64,000 nucleotides of DNA from Streptomyces sp. NBC_00250 (GCF_036192275.1 NZ_CP108088.1:620001-684000); one strand, 5' to 3'; positions 1-8,023 are shown, numbered from the stretch's first letter. The notes: generated by a model from the sequence alone, not told the origin. Numbers and translations are program-made.

Positions 1-2016
1 GACGAGCGGCGGGACATGCCCGCACTGCTGCGACTCCTCGACCGGGAGGCGGTCGAGCGGGTCTTCCTGCCGTACGTCGCGCTGCAGCAACTCGCCGAGG
101 CCTCCGAGGCCCTCGGCATCCGCCCGGCCGCGCTGCGCGTGATCATCTCCTCCGGTGAGCAGCTGCGCGTCACCGACGAGATCCGCCGCTTCTGCGCCGC
201 GGTGCCGGGAACGGTGCTGGAGAACCAGTACGGCCCCACCGAGACCCACCTCCTCACCAGCTTCACCATGTCCGGTGACCCGGCGGAGTTCCCGGCACTG
301 CCGCCCATCGGCAGGCCCCTGGACGGCATCGACCTGTACGTGCTCGACGCCGACATGCGGCCCGTACCGCCCGGCGCGAAGGGCATCATCCACATCGGCG
401 GCGTCTGCCTGGCCCACGGCTACCTGGGGCGGCCCGACCTCACCGACGAGCGCTTCGTCCCCCATCCCTTCGGGGAGCCCGGCGAACGCCTCTACCGCAC
501 GGGCGACCTGGCCCGCCTCCTGCCGGGCGGCGACCTCGTCTGGCTCGGCCGGGAGGACTCCCAGGTCAAGGTGCGCGGCTTCCGCGTCGAACTCGCCGAG
601 GTGGAACTGGCACTGACCAAGCTGGCCGACGAGTACCCCGGTGTCCGCGAGGTCGCGGTCGTGGCCCGCCACCGTGACGGCGCCGACGCCTTCCTCGCGG
701 CCTTCCTCGTCGGCGAGGTGGGCGCGGCACCGGTCGAGGACCTCAGGGCGCGGCTGCGCGGGCTCCTGCCCGACTACATGGTGCCCTCGCACTTCGAGTG
801 GCTGCCCGCGCTGCCGCTGACCCCCAGCGGGAAGCGGGACGACGCACGGCTGCGCCGCACGGCCCTGGCCTCCCGGGTGAGCGCCGACCGGGTGGCGCCG
901 CGCGACGCCCAGGAACGCGCGCTGGCCGGAGTGCTGGCCGAGCTCCTGCAGGTGCCGGAGGTCGGGGTGCACGACGACTTCTTCGCGCTCGGCGGCACCT
1001 CGCTGACGGCGATGCGGCTCGTGGTGACGATCGAGAAGCTCTTCGGGGTCAACGTCCCGCTGTCGGCGCTCATCGGCACCCCCACCGTCGCCGGGCTCGC
1101 CGAGCGGCTGCGGGAGCGGGAGGCGGGCGTGGCCTACGACCCGGTCGTCCCGATCCGGACGACGGGCAGCCGCCCGCCGATGTTCCTCGTCCACCCGCTG
1201 GGCGGCAACGTGCTCTGCTACCTGGGCCTGGCCAAGCACCTGCCCGAGGACCAGCCGGTGTACGCGCTGCAGGCCGCCGGCACCCACCCGGGCGTCGAAC
1301 CGTCCGACTCCATACCCGAGATCGCCGCCCGCTACCTGGAGGCCGTCCGGCGGGCACGGCCCGACGGCCCGTACGTCATCGGCGGCTGGTCGTTCGGCGG
1401 CTTCATCGCGTTCGAGATGGCCCGGCAGCTGCGCCGTACCCATCCCGAGGACGTCGCCTCGCTGATCCTCATCGACCCGATCGCGGTCGCCCCCGGGGAC
1501 CGGCCGAGCATCGCCGACGGCTCCCTCCTGGAGTGGTTCTTCTGGGAACTGCTGTGGATGGAGCGCGGTGGGCAGACCCCGCTGGAGGCCATCCCCGAGG
1601 GCCTCGACGCCGACGGCAAGTTCGGCTTCGTCGTGGAGCGCGCCACGGCGGCGGGCATCCTGCCGGCGGAGGGGTCGCAGAGCGCGGTGCGCCGCCTCTT
1701 CGCGATGTTCAAGGCGCACTGGCACGCGCTGCTGACCTACCGGCCCGAGCGGGCCGACGAGGACCTCGTGCTGCTGCGGGCCGACGCTCCCCTGCCCAAG
1801 GTGCTCGAACCGATGCACGGTGCGGCCAGCAGCCTCCACGAGGACCCGTCGAACGGCTGGCGGGAGATGACCACCGGCCGGGTCGAGGTGGTCGACGTGC
1901 CCGGCGACCACTTGGTGCTTCTGGAGGAGCCGCACGTCGCCGTCGTCGCCGAGCATGTGGCACGGGCCGCTGAACGCCCCTTCCGGGAGGGAACTTCGGG
2001 GGAGGGGAGCAGGTAG
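1..2016 (+). CDS. Nonribosomal peptide synthetase, C-terminal end (partial A domain, PCP, thioesterase); 5' end outside window
   Basis: The reading frame is open through base 1, so the gene starts upstream; the first Met at 16 is internal. Residues to about 290 are the second half of an adenylation domain: SSGEQL, the A5 motif NQYGPTETH, the A7/A8 stretch YRTGDLARL ... VRGFRVELAEVE, and the A10 lysine in PLTPSGKRD. By alignment to the PheA pocket I read 299 Ile, 301 Ser, 322 Gln, 330 Leu, 331 Leu; 235-278 are missing, so the substrate is not predicted. A carrier domain follows with DDFFALGGTSLTAMRL (phosphopantetheine Ser). The last ~270 residues are a type I thioesterase with MFLVHPLGGNV, the nucleophile motif GGWSFGGF and a late His in PGDHLVLLEEPH. 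This is therefore the last module of an assembly line, releasing the peptide by hydrolysis or cyclisation. A hairpin follows the stop. Confidence 0.93.
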   Translation, partial: DERRDMPALLRLLDREAVERVFLPYVALQQLAEASEALGIRPAALRVIISSGEQLRVTDEIRRFCAAVPGTVLENQYGPTETHLLTSFTMSGDPAEFPALPPIGRPLDGIDLYVLDADMRPVPPGAKGIIHIGGVCLAHGYLGRPDLTDERFVPHPFGEPGERLYRTGDLARLLPGGDLVWLGREDSQVKVRGFRVELAEVELALTKLADEYPGVREVAVVARHRDGADAFLAAFLVGEVGAAPVEDLRARLRGLLPDYMVPSHFEWLPALPLTPSGKRDDARLRRTALASRVSADRVAPRDAQERALAGVLAELLQVPEVGVHDDFFALGGTSLTAMRLVVTIEKLFGVNVPLSALIGTPTVAGLAERLREREAGVAYDPVVPIRTTGSRPPMFLVHPLGGNVLCYLGLAKHLPEDQPVYALQAAGTHPGVEPSDSIPEIAARYLEAVRRARPDGPYVIGGWSFGGFIAFEMARQLRRTHPEDVASLILIDPIAVAPGDRPSIADGSLLEWFFWELLWMERGGQTPLEAIPEGLDADGKFGFVVERATAAGILPAEGSQSAVRRLFAMFKAHWHALLTYRPERADEDLVLLRADAPLPKVLEPMHGAASSLHEDPSNGWREMTTGRVEVVDVPGDHLVLLEEPHVAVVAEHVARAAERPFREGTSGEGSR

Positions 2017-2043
2017 TACGACGGCGGCTCCGCACTGATGCTG

Positions 2044-2061
2044 CCCGGCTTCGAGGCCGGG
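2044..2061 (+). terminator. Hairpin after the NRPS gene
   Basis: CCCGGC-TTCGAG-GCCGGG forms a 6-bp G/C stem 28 bases after the NRPS stop. There is no T tract, which is usual for Streptomyces terminators. Weak but well placed. Confidence 0.4.
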
Positions 2062-2520
2062 GGCCGGGGGTGACAGTGCGGAGTTCGCCGACGGGCGCCG
2101 AGCGCGGGGGAACGACCGCGCCGGCGCCGACGGGTTCGACCCCGCGGTCCGCCGCGGCCTGACCGGGGCGGCGACCGCCACCCGGCGGCCGGACGTGCGG
2201 CCCGGAGGACGTGGCCCCGGCGGGGGCCTGGCCGGGGTGACCTGGAGCGCTGGTACGGGATCACCGGCCGACGCTCTCGTCGTTGCGAGCGGCACTCCTC
2301 GACCACCACGACTCGGTGACGGGACACCTACGGGGTTTGCAGCCCGAAATTATGCGGCGATGACCGCCTGTTGACCATCAGGCCGATAGTGTCCAAAAAA
2401 CACTCTCACGCCAATCGGCAATACCCGCCCGCCTTGACGCCCAAACCTTGATCTCCATCTCAGTTCATCCGCCACGTATGCATTAGGCTGCCCGTGGAAC
2501 TTGGACTCCTTCGTAGTGCG

Positions 2521-2547
2521 GGGAATGCCCCTGGACGCAGGGGGGTT
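2521..2547 (+). promoter_or_regulatory. sigmaR-like promoter (GGGAAT-N18-GTT) of the XRE regulator
   Basis: GGGAAT at 2521-2526 is followed after exactly 18 bases by GTT at 2545-2547. This matches the consensus of the Streptomyces thiol-stress sigma factor SigR. The start codon at 2655 would leave a leader of about 100 bases. Chance matches are possible, but the site is in the right place and orientation. Confidence 0.5.
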
Positions 2548-2654
2548 GCAGTGCCGGTGGGCCTGACCCGGCACTGCCGACTCCACGCGGACACGGCGTA
2601 CCCCCGCACAACGGCGGATACGTGGGAATTCCTTATCGGGGAAGAAGAGACTTG

Positions 2655-3470
2655 ATGAATGGCGTTGCTTTAGACAACGAAGTCAGCAGGCAGGAACTCG
2701 CCCATTTCTTACGCACTCGACGCGAAAGTCTCAGCCCGGCGGATGTCGACCTCCCGAACGGCCCCCGGAGGCGGACCCCTGGCCTCCGCCGGGAAGAAGT
2801 GGCGGCACTCGCGGGGTTGAGCCTCACCTGGTACACACTGCTCGAACAGGGGAGGAACGTTTCCCCCTCATTCAAGGTCCTGGACAGCCTGGCCGGCGCC
2901 CTGAATCTGGCCGAACACGAGCGCGAATACATCCACCAGCTCGTCCACAGCCGGACCTTCCCGCAACGCCTCGAAAGACGGCACGCCCCGACCGAGACCG
3001 CGCTGCAGCAGGTGGCCGACTCGCTGAGCCCCAACCCCGCCTACGTCGTCAACAAGTTGGGTGACATCCTCGGCTGGAACGAGGCCGCCGCCGAGTGGTA
3101 CACGGACTTCGGGCGCATGCCTGAGGCCCGCCGGAACCTGCTCTGGTGGCTGTTCACCGCGCCCGAGGCGAGGGTTCGGCTGGCCGACTGGCGGCGCGAC
3201 GCCCGGGACCAGGTGGGCAGGTTGCGAGCGGTGTCGGCCGGTTTCCCCGGCCGGAGCTCCGTCAGCGAGATGGTCGAGGACCTCAAGCAGGTCAGTTGCG
3301 ATTTCCGAACCTTGTGGGGCGAGTACCGGGTGCTCAACACGGAGCCGCAGTTCCGTCGGCTCCGCCACCCGCGGCGCGGCACGGTCCCGATGCGACTGGT
3401 CATCCTCGCCGACGGCATGCATCCGTCGCTGGAGGTCGTCTACCACCTGCCGCAGCTCTCCGGTCACTGA
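2655..3470 (+). CDS. XRE-family (MmyB-type) transcriptional regulator with two TTA codons
   Basis: 271-aa DNA-binding regulator. Residues ~12-75 form an XRE helix-turn-helix (LRREEVAALAGLSLTWYTLLEQG), preceded by the LxxRR ... LPNGPRRRTPGLRREE signature typical of the actinobacterial MmyB-like family. The rest is the MmyB-type C-terminal ligand-binding domain (NPAYVVNKLGDILGWNEAA ... NLLWWLFT). The ATG at 2655 is chosen because GAAGAAGAGA lies just upstream; an in-frame GTG at 2622 has no such site. Codon 6 (2670-2672) and codon 19 (2709-2711) are TTA, so translation should depend on the bldA tRNA. The gene sits between the NRPS end and the convergent clpP pair and may control either; its ligand is unknown. 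Confidence 0.9.
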   Translation: MNGVALDNEVSRQELAHFLRTRRESLSPADVDLPNGPRRRTPGLRREEVAALAGLSLTWYTLLEQGRNVSPSFKVLDSLAGALNLAEHEREYIHQLVHSRTFPQRLERRHAPTETALQQVADSLSPNPAYVVNKLGDILGWNEAAAEWYTDFGRMPEARRNLLWWLFTAPEARVRLADWRRDARDQVGRLRAVSAGFPGRSSVSEMVEDLKQVSCDFRTLWGEYRVLNTEPQFRRLRHPRRGTVPMRLVILADGMHPSLEVVYHLPQLSGH

Positions 3471-3481
3471 GGGAACGACGA

Positions 3482-3517
3482 CGGCGGGGCCGGGGAGCGA
3501 ACTCCCCGGCCCCGCCG
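3482..3517. terminator. Strong bidirectional terminator hairpin
   Basis: A perfect 16-bp inverted repeat (3482-3497 with 3502-3517) closes a CGAA tetraloop. It starts 12 bases after the XRE stop and lies 80 bases from the convergent clpP stop, so it can end transcription from both sides. Confidence 0.85.
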
Positions 3518-3596
3518 GGTTCTGCTGCCCGCGGGCGTCAGAGCGGGGACCGCAAGGGCCCCCGCCGACGCGGACGACGCGGCGGACGGGTGCCCG

Positions 3597-4265
3597 TCAG
3601 GAGCCGCGGACGAGGGAGCGCGGGCTGATGACGTGGTCGATCAGTCCGAATTCCAGGGCCTGCTCGGCGGTGAGGACGTAGTCCCGCTCGACGTCCTCAC
3701 GGATCTGGTTCAGATCCCGCCGGGTGTGCTGGGCGAGCATGCCCTCCACCAGCTCACGCTGGCGCTGCACCTCGGTGGCCTCGATCACCAGGTCGGAGAC
3801 CTGGCCCTGCGTGCCGTGGCTGCGAGGCTGCTGCAGGAGGATCCGGGCACTGGGCAGGGCCGTGCGCTTGCCGGGCGTACCGGTGGCCAGGATCACGGCG
3901 GCCACCGAGTTGGCCTGCCCCAGGCAGACCGTCTGGATGTCGGGCTTGACGAACTGCATGGTGTCGTAGACGGCGGTGAGCGCCGTCAGGGACCCGCCGG
4001 GCGAGTTGATGTACAGGGAGATGTCCCGGTCCGGGTCGATGGACTCCAGGCATAACAGCTGGGCCATGATGTCGTTCGCCACGACGTCGTCGACCTCGTG
4101 GCCGAGGAAGATGATGCGCTCTTCGAAGAGCTTGGCGTACGGGTCGTACTCCCTGGTGCCCTGCGACGTGCGCTCGACGAAGCGCGGCACGATGTAGCGG
4201 CTCTGCGGGAGCATGGCACCGGAGCCGGCGGGGCCGGGTGCTGGGGAAGAAGTGGGCGTGCTCAT
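3597..4265 (-). CDS. clpP: ClpP-family protease subunit with catalytic His replaced by Gln
   Basis: 222-aa ClpP-type subunit; the family forms the tetradecameric chamber used by Clp ATPases. ERIIFLGHEVDD, LYINSPGGS and the tail GLIDHVI are typical. The nucleophile Ser is present (GQANSVAAVI, S120), and so is the Asp region (VERDYVLTA). The usual histidine motif (HQP) reads ILLQQP here, so Gln145 stands where the catalytic His should be; this subunit may be inactive and act as a structural or regulatory ring. Codon 71 (4053-4055) is TTA, predicting bldA dependence. It is the second gene of a two-clpP operon, 57 bp after the first, like the accessory clpP3-clpP4 pair of Streptomyces. Which paralogue it is cannot be settled here. 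Confidence 0.9.
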   Translation of the reverse strand: MSTPTSSPAPGPAGSGAMLPQSRYIVPRFVERTSQGTREYDPYAKLFEERIIFLGHEVDDVVANDIMAQLLCLESIDPDRDISLYINSPGGSLTALTAVYDTMQFVKPDIQTVCLGQANSVAAVILATGTPGKRTALPSARILLQQPRSHGTQGQVSDLVIEATEVQRQRELVEGMLAQHTRRDLNQIREDVERDYVLTAEQALEFGLIDHVISPRSLVRGS

Positions 4266-4322
4266 TGCGCGCGGTCCTCCGGGTGGGGATAGGTGCTGGG
4301 TCCGCCGGGAGGCGGGAGGGAG

Positions 4323-4967
4323 CTAGCGGGGCGTGACTGCGCCCACGCCGGGCAGGGCGGACGTCGACTGCATGACCTCGTCGATCAGGCCGTAGTCCTT
4401 GGCCTCCTGCGCGGTGAACCAGCGGTCGCGGTCCGAGTCGCGGGTGATCGTCTCGGTGCTCTGGCCGGAGTGGTGGGCGATGAGCTCGGCCATCTCCAGC
4501 TTGGTCCGCTTGAGCTGGTCCACGTAGATCTTGATGTCCGAGGCGGTGCCCGCGAATCCGGCCGAAGGCTGGTGCATCAGGATCTTGGTGTGGGGCAGCG
4601 CGAAGCGCTTGCCGGGCGCGCCGGCGGTGAGCAGGAACTGGCCCATGGAGGCGCAGAATCCCATGGCGATGGTGACGACGTCGTTCTTGATGTACTGCAT
4701 CGTGTCGTACACCGCCATTCCCGCGGTGACCGAACCACCGGGGGAATTGATGTACAGGTAAATGTCGCGGGTCGGGTCCGCTGCGAGCATCAGCAGCTGC
4801 GCGGTGATGCGGTTCGCGATGTCGTCGTCGACTTCCTTTCCGAGGAAGACGATCCGGTCGTTGAGAAGCCGGTTGTAAACGGCCTCACCGGCAGGTGCGT
4901 CACCGTGTCCGTCGAGGCCGTAAGGCGGCATCTGGTGCGATGCGAGCGGGAACTGCTGAGCGCCCAT
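4323..4967 (-). CDS. clpP: ClpP-family serine protease subunit, complete triad
   Basis: 214-aa ATP-dependent Clp protease proteolytic subunit. The catalytic residues are all visible: Ser107 in GFCASMGQ, His132 in ILMHQPSAG, and the Asp in SDRDRWFTA. DRIVFLGKEVDDDIANR and LYINSPGGSVTAGMAVYDTM are family signatures. The start at 4967 has a GAGGAG ribosome site nine bases upstream. It is the promoter-proximal gene of the clpP pair, so an active ring of this subunit could pair with a ring of the Gln-variant downstream. Two candidate operators lie upstream (5021-5033 and 5112-5129). Position beside an NRPS cluster raises the possibility of a target-copy self-resistance role, but it may equally be the normal accessory clpP operon. 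Confidence 0.93.
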   Translation of the reverse strand: MGAQQFPLASHQMPPYGLDGHGDAPAGEAVYNRLLNDRIVFLGKEVDDDIANRITAQLLMLAADPTRDIYLYINSPGGSVTAGMAVYDTMQYIKNDVVTIAMGFCASMGQFLLTAGAPGKRFALPHTKILMHQPSAGFAGTASDIKIYVDQLKRTKLEMAELIAHHSGQSTETITRDSDRDRWFTAQEAKDYGLIDEVMQSTSALPGVGAVTPR

Positions 4968-5020
4968 GTGATTTCACTCCTCATCCTTGCGAGGGTCCCG
5001 GTCCGGCCGAGCTCCGTCCA

Positions 5021-5033
5021 TTCGGTGAGCGAA
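5021..5033 (-). promoter_or_regulatory. Inverted repeat TTCG-N5-CGAA upstream of clpP
   Basis: TTCGGTGAGCGAA is a 4-bp-arm palindrome 54 bases before the clpP start codon. Read on the minus strand it begins TTCGCT, the same half-site as the ClgR-like box further upstream, so it may be a second, weaker site. Confidence 0.35.
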
Positions 5034-5111
5034 GCGGGAGTGAACACCCCCCACCCTCACATATGGCGAAGCTAACACGCACTCATGCCGGGGGCTGCAC
5101 GGCTGCCGAAT

Positions 5112-5129
5112 AGTTCGCTGAGAGCGGAG
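5112..5129 (-). promoter_or_regulatory. ClgR-like operator upstream of clpP operon
   Basis: The stretch AGTTCGCTGAGAGCGGAG agrees at 17 of 18 positions with the actinobacterial ClgR consensus WNNWCGCYNANRGCGWWS as I remember it. ClgR activates clp genes in Streptomyces and Corynebacterium. It lies 145 bases upstream of the first clpP start. The consensus match is seen in the sequence; binding is inferred. Confidence 0.5.
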
Positions 5130-5621
5130 GATCGCACCGTCCAGATCTTCAAGTGGCCTGAAAGCGAGGATTTTTGCGCGTGCGACAGGGCCGACGCCCC
5201 GTAGTCGGTGGACTGTCGTCCCAGCAGGAACGGTGCATACAGAAAGAATGGGAAAGAATCGGGAGACGAATCCGGCCAGGTGTGAAGCGACCGGCCAGGT
5301 ACCGGGAATGGCGACAGGGGCCGGATCCGGAAACGGTGGTCCGCGGACGGGAAGCCGACCGACGTCCATGACGCGGCCGGGGGCGGCCACTTCCGGCCAC
5401 CTCGGGCGGTCCCGCGGGCGGTCCGCGGGCGGCCCCGGCACCGCGTGGAAGGCTCCCGGTCCGACGGCGCCGACCCACTGCCCCTTCGCCGCCCGTCAAG
5501 GCGACACCCCCTCCGGCGCCCTGGCTTTGAGAGGGATCCTGTGTGCCATCGCCGCACGTCAGAGGCGCACCGGCGCGGTCGTGTCGGCGAGGAGACCAGC
5601 CCGACGGGAGTCGTCGATCAC

Positions 5622-5627
5622 TACAAT
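5622..5627 (+). promoter_or_regulatory. -10 box TACAAT, leaderless start of hydrolase gene
   Basis: TACAAT ends 8 bases before the ATG at 5636, so transcription should start at or next to the start codon. No Shine-Dalgarno sequence is present and no clear -35 box is seen. Confidence 0.5.
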
Positions 5628-5635
5628 CCAGACTT

Positions 5636-6361
5636 ATGAGGACGGTTACCACGCGCACGGTCGAGTACCCGGCCGACGGCCTGACGATGATCGGGCACCT
5701 CGCGCTCCCGGCCGGTGACGACCGTAGGCCCGCGGTCCTGGTCGGGCCCGAAGGGCCGGGGCTGAACGACTTCCAACGCCGCCGGGCCGACACCCTGGCC
5801 GAGTTGGGATACGTGGCGCTGGCCTTCGACATCAACGGCGGGCGCTGGTTCACCGACCCCGGGGAGATACTGGCGCGGGTGACCCCCCTGCTCGCCGACC
5901 CCGACCGCATGCGGGGCATCGGCCACGCGGCGCTGGACGTGTTGCTCGCCGAACCGCGGACCGACCCCGACCGGATCGGCGCCGTCGGCTACGGCACCGG
6001 GGGCGCCATCGTGCTGGAACTCGGGCGCGACGGCGTCGACCTGCGTGCGATCGGGACGGTGAACGCGCTGACCACGGGCCGCCCGGGCGAGGCGGCGCGC
6101 ATTCGCTGCCCGGTGTGGGCCGGAGTCGGGTCCGAGGACCCGATCATGCCGCCCCGGCAGCGGGAGGCGTTCACGGAGGAGATGGAGGCCGCGGGCGTCG
6201 ACTGGCGACTCGTGGTCTACGGCGGCGCCTTGCACGCCTTCCACCACCCGCCGGTCGACCAGGCCGTGGTCCCGGGCGTCGGCTACCACGCACGGCACGC
6301 ACGGCGAGCCTGGCGCGACGTCGTCGACCTGCTCGCCGAGTGCCTGCCCGTGACGGAGTGA
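5636..6361 (+). CDS. Dienelactone-hydrolase-like alpha/beta hydrolase lacking the nucleophile
   Basis: 241 aa, the usual size of the dienelactone hydrolase family (cytoplasmic alpha/beta hydrolases). DGLTMIGHLALP, VLVGPEGPGLNDF and the C-terminal GGALHAFHHP (His) are family landmarks, and GSEDPIMPP carries the acid. The nucleophile elbow, normally G-x-C-x-G-G, reads GYGTGG (118-123), so the Cys/Ser position is Gly120. The protein may be catalytically dead, or may use another residue such as the neighbouring Thr121. Start chosen at ATG 5636 because a TACAAT -10 box sits just upstream, implying a leaderless mRNA; upstream in-frame codons have no such support. No operon partner: the next gene has its own leaderless promoter. 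Confidence 0.85.
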   Translation: MRTVTTRTVEYPADGLTMIGHLALPAGDDRRPAVLVGPEGPGLNDFQRRRADTLAELGYVALAFDINGGRWFTDPGEILARVTPLLADPDRMRGIGHAALDVLLAEPRTDPDRIGAVGYGTGGAIVLELGRDGVDLRAIGTVNALTTGRPGEAARIRCPVWAGVGSEDPIMPPRQREAFTEEMEAAGVDWRLVVYGGALHAFHHPPVDQAVVPGVGYHARHARRAWRDVVDLLAECLPVTE

Positions 6362-6439
6362 TCCGGTCGGCCACGGCGATTTCGGTCCGCGCATCGGGCC
6401 GGTCGACGACGGCCGCACTCCAAGGCCGTCGCGCAGCCC

Positions 6440-6445
6440 TATCTT
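6440..6445 (+). promoter_or_regulatory. -10 box TATCTT, leaderless start of methyltransferase gene
   Basis: TATCTT ends six bases before ATG 6452 and no ribosome binding site is present, so a leaderless transcript is likely. Confidence 0.45.
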
Positions 6446-6451
6446 TGGCTG

Positions 6452-7120
6452 ATGCGTGAACACCTCATCGACCGCCCGTCCGATCTCGACGTCGTCCGTG
6501 AGTCCTATGACCGGGTGGCCGACAACTACGCCGACATGGTCCTGACGACGGGTATCGGCGACATCCGTCGCCATCCGTGGCACAAGGCGTCGATCGACGC
6601 CTTCGCCGACAGAGTGGGCGGGCTCGGGCCCGTCCTCGACGTCGGGTGCGGACCCGGAACGGTCACCGCCTACCTGGCCGAACGCGGTCTCGACGTGTCC
6701 GGGGTGGATCTCTCTCCCCGGATGATCGAGAACGCGCGCCGTCTGCACCCGCAGTGCCGTTTCAGCGTCGCCTCCGCCACCGACCTCGACCTCGCCGAAG
6801 CGTCCCTCGGCGGCGTGCTCGGGTGGTGGTCCCTGTTCAACCTCCCCCGTGACGTCCTTCCTCAGGTTCTCGCCCAGTTCACCCGCGCGTTGAAGCCGGG
6901 CGGACACTTCATCATGGCCACCCACGTCGGCGACGAGGACATGGTGCGGACCGAGGCGTACGGAGGCGTGCCCGTGCGCTGGACGACACACAAATGGCGG
7001 CCGGAACAGATCGTGGACCTGATCGAGCGGGCGGGCCTGCTTCCGGTCGCCGAACTCCGGCTCCCTCCGGAGGAGTACAGCGGGCCGGGTCTGGTCGTCA
7101 TGGCCAAGCGACCCGGCTGA
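6452..7120 (+). CDS. Class I SAM-dependent methyltransferase
   Basis: 222-aa methyltransferase with Rossmann-type SAM-binding motifs: motif I VLDVGCGPGTVTAYL (about residues 67-81), the acidic end of strand 2 in VSGVDLSPRMI, and FTRALKPGGHFIMATHV as motif III. It transfers a methyl group from S-adenosylmethionine to an unidentified small molecule. Nothing in the sequence fixes the acceptor. It has its own promoter and is followed by 162 bases before the SDR gene. It could tailor the NRPS product upstream, but such methyltransferases are also common outside clusters. Confidence 0.88.
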   Translation: MREHLIDRPSDLDVVRESYDRVADNYADMVLTTGIGDIRRHPWHKASIDAFADRVGGLGPVLDVGCGPGTVTAYLAERGLDVSGVDLSPRMIENARRLHPQCRFSVASATDLDLAEASLGGVLGWWSLFNLPRDVLPQVLAQFTRALKPGGHFIMATHVGDEDMVRTEAYGGVPVRWTTHKWRPEQIVDLIERAGLLPVAELRLPPEEYSGPGLVVMAKRPG

Positions 7121-7282
7121 GCCGACGGGCCGCCGGGACGACGAAAGGGCAGCACACGGCGGGTGCCGTCGGGCGGTCGGCGGGAGTGGTAGTCGGAGTA
7201 CCAGCATGCCGACGTTCTGGATACGCGCGCTCCCGCCGTGAAGGGTGATCCCCGAACAGCCGTCAGTTCGAGGGAGCTTCCA

Positions 7283-8023
7283 TTGCAGGATCGCCTTGCC
7301 GTCGTCACCGGTGGCACCAAGGGAATCGGGGTGAGCCTCAGCCGTCGGCTGGTGTCGACGGGCTACCGGGTCGTCGCCCTCTACCGGGGCGACCAGGAGT
7401 CCGCCGACCTCGCCGCGAAGGAACTGGGCGCCGGATTCACGGCGTTACGGGCGGACGTGTCCGACGCCGACGACGTCGCCCGGGTCACGGAGCTCGTCCT
7501 CGATGCCCATGGCACCCCGTCCGTGCTCGTCAACAACGCGGGCCGCAACATCGACGGACCGTTCCTGGAGATGACCACCTCGGACTGGGACCAGGTCCTC
7601 TCCGCCAATCTGTCCGGCCCCTTCTACATGACCAGGGCCCTGGCCCCGGCCATGCTGGCGGCCGGCGGCGGATCGGTGGTCAACGTGGCCGCCACCACCG
7701 GCATCCGGCCGCGGCTCAACGGAGCCAACTACTGCGCCAGCAAAGCCGGCCTGCTGCACCTCACCAAATGCCTGGCGCTGGAACTCGCCCCGGCGATCCG
7801 TGTGAACTCCCTGATCCCCGGAATGATCGACACCGAGGAGATGCGCACGCGTTTCCGCACGGACGAACAGGAATACCGGGACCGGCTGCTGGCCGAGATC
7901 CCGCAGGGCCGGATCGGCAGCCCGGAGGAGATGGCCGACGCCCTGGAGTTCCTGGTGAGCGACAAGGCCGCCTACATCACCGGCCAGAAGTTCATCGTCG
8001 ACGGCGGCCAGTTCATGTGGTAG
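7283..8023 (+). CDS. Short-chain dehydrogenase/reductase (FabG-like), TTG start, one TTA codon
   Basis: 246-aa NAD(P)-dependent oxidoreductase. TGGTKGIG (cofactor binding), NNAG, the catalytic Ser in ATTGIRPRL and YCASKAG (YxxxK) are all present, and the ending TGQKFIVDGGQFMW is FabG-like. I choose the TTG at 7283 because AGGGAG (7271-7276) lies at ideal spacing; an upstream in-frame GTG (7238) lacks a site and would add 15 residues before the usual N-terminus. Codon 55 (7445-7447) is TTA, so bldA control is likely. It starts a same-strand trio with the SIS protein and an aminotransferase, suggesting reduction or oxidation of a hydroxyl/keto intermediate in the same path. Confidence 0.9.
   Translation: MQDRLAVVTGGTKGIGVSLSRRLVSTGYRVVALYRGDQESADLAAKELGAGFTALRADVSDADDVARVTELVLDAHGTPSVLVNNAGRNIDGPFLEMTTSDWDQVLSANLSGPFYMTRALAPAMLAAGGGSVVNVAATTGIRPRLNGANYCASKAGLLHLTKCLALELAPAIRVNSLIPGMIDTEEMRTRFRTDEQEYRDRLLAEIPQGRIGSPEEMADALEFLVSDKAAYITGQKFIVDGGQFMW

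Larger units (their letters stand above)
2017..2654. other. Non-coding stretch between NRPS end and XRE regulator
   Basis: The first ~300 bases are GC-rich with no convincing frame. From about 2340 the DNA becomes clearly richer in A/T (including CCAAAAAACA near 2393), as expected for a control region. It contains the sigmaR-like promoter listed separately. A short minus-strand frame (2350-2586) has no ribosome binding site or family resemblance and is not called. Confidence 0.6.
4968..5635. other. Divergent intergenic region between clpP operon and hydrolase gene
   Basis: 668 bases without a convincing gene. The clpP-proximal third holds two operator-like inverted repeats (listed). The hydrolase-proximal end holds a -10 box abutting its start codon. 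The central part (about 5160-5600) is GC-rich with no supported frame. Confidence 0.6.

Noticed and set aside
2371..2392. TTGACC followed by TAGTGT as a vegetative promoter
   Set aside because: The spacer is only 10 bases, too short for the main sigma factor.
2350..2586. 78-codon minus-strand frame in the regulator's upstream region
   Set aside because: No ribosome site or homology, and it overlaps the A/T-rich promoter region.
5174..5371. Short plus-strand frame between clpP and the hydrolase
   Set aside because: Arg-rich composition, no ribosome site and no conserved-looking segment.
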